NCBI GenBank assembly: GCA_035476635.1
Contig: DATILI010000271.1
Coordinates: forward strand, 1-14,312
Source of the DNA: DATILI01 sp035476635
Lineage (GTDB): Bacteria > Pseudomonadota > Gammaproteobacteria > Burkholderiales > Burkholderiaceae_C
Direction of reading: 5' to 3'
DNA: 14,312 nt
A model generated the notes under the pieces. It was given only the letters and a program-made list of their open reading frames with translations. It made no database searches and was not told the origin of the DNA. Positions 13,296 to 14,312 of the stretch are shown in pieces (positions within the stretch are counted from its first letter, which is position 1; every line of letters starts with the position of its first letter). A program made the translations under genes and the position numbers.

Positions 13296-13311
13296 AGCAG
13301 GGAGCGTGCCA
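13296..13311 (-). promoter_or_regulatory. Sigma-54 (RpoN) promoter of torF-glnK-amtB
   Basis: The minus strand reads TGGCAC-GCTCC-CTGCT. This matches the -24/-12 consensus TGGCAC-N5-TTGCW with one difference and correct spacing. Transcription would start near 13286, giving a leader of about 37 nt before torF. Nitrogen operons of this type are known to depend on RpoN and NtrC. Confidence 0.8.
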
Positions 13312-13353
13312 AACGGCGCATGCCAATTTGGCCGTCCACGCATCAGCGACTTG

Positions 13354-13364
13354 GCACGTTGTGC
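13354..13364. promoter_or_regulatory. GCAC-N3-GTGC dyad, possible weak secondary activator site
   Basis: GCAC-GTT-GTGC lies between the sigma-54 promoter and the NtrC-type site. The half-sites match NtrC half-sites but the spacing is 3 instead of 7, so binding as a standard NtrC dimer is doubtful. Confidence 0.25.
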
Positions 13365-13393
13365 ACTCACTAATGGGCAGGAAGGACCGCTAA

Positions 13394-13410
13394 TGCACCG
13401 CAATGGTGCT
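13394..13410. promoter_or_regulatory. NtrC-type enhancer site
   Basis: TGCACCGCAATGGTGCT matches the NtrC consensus (GCAC-N7-GTGC within TGCACC-N4-TGGTGCA) at all but the last base. Its centre lies about 116 bp upstream of the predicted sigma-54 start site, a normal enhancer distance. It is also about 60 bp upstream of comM, where it might affect comM transcription. Confidence 0.75.
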
Positions 13411-13470
13411 GCTGTGGCCCGTTTCAAGCACCACTCTCAATCACGCACCTGTCTGGGGAGAAATCTTTCA

Positions 13471-14312
13471 ATGAGCCTGTCTTTGGTGCAAAGCCGCGCC
13501 TTGCTCGGTCTGGAAGCCGCCGCGGTGACCGTGGAGGTGCATCTGGCCAACGGCCTGCCGAGCTTCACCCTGGTCGGCCTGGCGGATGTGGAAGTCAAGG
13601 AAGCGCGCGAGCGGGTGCGCTCGGCACTGCAGAACGCCGGGCTCGAATTTCCGCACAACAAGCGCATTACCGTGAACCTGGCGCCGGCCGACCTGCCGAA
13701 AGATTCAGGGCGGTTCGATCTGCCGATTGCCCTGGGCATCCTCGCCGCCAGCGGGCAGATCCAGGGCGCCCGGCTGGCAGGCTATGAGTTTGCCGGAGAA
13801 CTCTCCCTTTCCGGCGAACTGCGACCGGTGCGCGGCGCGCTGGCCATGAGCCTGGCCTTGCACGCGCAGCGAGTTGCCACGCGCCTGGTGCTGCCGCCAG
13901 GCAGCGCCGAAGAAGCGGCGCTGGTGCCCAGTGCCGAGGTCTACCGCGCCCGCCATCTGCTGGACGTCGTCGGCCAGTTCCTGCCTGAGGGCACGGCAGC
14001 GCAGGAACCTTCCGAGGGTTGGGCACGCATCCAGAGCAATGCGCTGGCCATGGAGGCCAGCTATGCCGACCTGGCTGATGTCAAAGGACAGGCAGCAGCC
14101 AAGCGCGCACTGGAAATCGCCGCGGCGGGCAGCCACAGCCTGCTCTTGATGGGTCCGCCCGGCGCTGGGAAATCCATGCTGGCTCACCGCTTTGCCGGCC
14201 TGCTGCCGCCCATGACGGTGGACGAAGCGCTGCAAAGCGCGGCCGTGGCCAGCCTGGGCGGCCGCTTTTCTCTGGCGCAGTGGGCATTGCGGCCGACCTG
14301 CACGCCGCACCA
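13471..14312 (+). CDS. comM: YifB/ComM Mg-chelatase-like AAA+ ATPase, N-terminal part (truncated at right edge)
   Basis: The first 280 codons of an expected protein of about 500 residues are present; the gene runs off the right end. The N-terminal domain reads MSLSLVQSRALLGLEAAAVTVEVHLANGLP, then VGLADVEVKEARERVRSAL, NLAPADLPKDSGRFDLPIALGIL and FAGELSLSGELRPVRG, all characteristic of YifB/ComM. The AAA+ domain starts near DLADVKGQAAAKRALEIAAAG, with Walker A GPPGAGKS at 228-235. ComM is a hexameric helicase that promotes branch migration during recombination of incoming DNA in natural transformation. GGGGAG lies 10 nt before the ATG. It is transcribed away from torF. No clear promoter was identified for it in the shared spacer. 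Confidence 0.93.
   Translation, partial: MSLSLVQSRALLGLEAAAVTVEVHLANGLPSFTLVGLADVEVKEARERVRSALQNAGLEFPHNKRITVNLAPADLPKDSGRFDLPIALGILAASGQIQGARLAGYEFAGELSLSGELRPVRGALAMSLALHAQRVATRLVLPPGSAEEAALVPSAEVYRARHLLDVVGQFLPEGTAAQEPSEGWARIQSNALAMEASYADLADVKGQAAAKRALEIAAAGSHSLLLMGPPGAGKSMLAHRFAGLLPPMTVDEALQSAAVASLGGRFSLAQWALRPTCTPH

Noticed and set aside
13351..13366. Plus-strand TTGGCAC-GTTGTGCAC as a sigma-54 promoter for comM
   Set aside because: The GG and GC elements are 8 nt apart instead of 10, so sigma-54 recognition is unlikely.
12119..13393. Plus-strand open frame (424 codons) opposite glnK and torF
   Set aside because: It spans two confident minus-strand genes and the sigma-54 promoter region, and its sequence has no domain character.

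Overview
The window looks like a chromosomal stretch from a G+C-rich betaproteobacterium, probably order Burkholderiales and perhaps Comamonadaceae-like. The main support is the torF-glnK-amtB gene order with a divergent comM, the glcE-glcF-DCC arrangement, and strong codon bias that leaves long antisense shadow ORFs. The assignment rests on gene order and remembered family resemblance, because no database search was possible. All genes except comM lie on the minus strand. No rRNA, tRNA, CRISPR array, insertion sequence or integrase was seen, and no gene-free stretch exceeds about 220 bases.

Right to left (the direction of transcription): comM/yifB (+) is truncated by the right edge. Its 221-bp divergent spacer carries a near-consensus sigma-54 promoter and an NtrC-type dyad facing a nitrogen operon: torF (outer-membrane protein), glnK (P-II sensor) and amtB (ammonium channel with an unusual Ala/Pro-rich N-terminal tract). 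amtB ends at a strong intrinsic terminator.

Next is the most unusual part, a two-gene module at 6862-10423. A 952-residue protein joins four recognisable units: a peptidoglycan-binding domain, a GH19 lysozyme/chitinase-like domain, a papain-like C1 peptidase and an alpha/beta-hydrolase. Catalytic residues are visible in all three enzyme units and there is no signal peptide. It is followed 43 nt later by an unrecognised 219-residue protein with one N-terminal membrane segment. I infer a multi-toxin antibacterial effector with a membrane-anchored immunity or accessory protein. That is a hypothesis.

The middle holds sugar and glycolate metabolism: an aldose 1-epimerase translationally coupled to an SMP-30-type sugar lactonase, then glcE and glcF of glycolate oxidase coupled to a DCC-family thiol protein through a GTGA overlap. 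The catalytic subunit gene glcD is not next to glcE.

The left end is a run of small binding-domain genes, all co-directional: a VOC protein, an EVE-domain protein, a GyrI-like effector-binding protein, an MGMT-like protein lacking the usual PCHR motif, and the N-terminus of a YafY-type HTH regulator cut by the left edge. They may form a stress or xenobiotic-response cluster controlled by that regulator.
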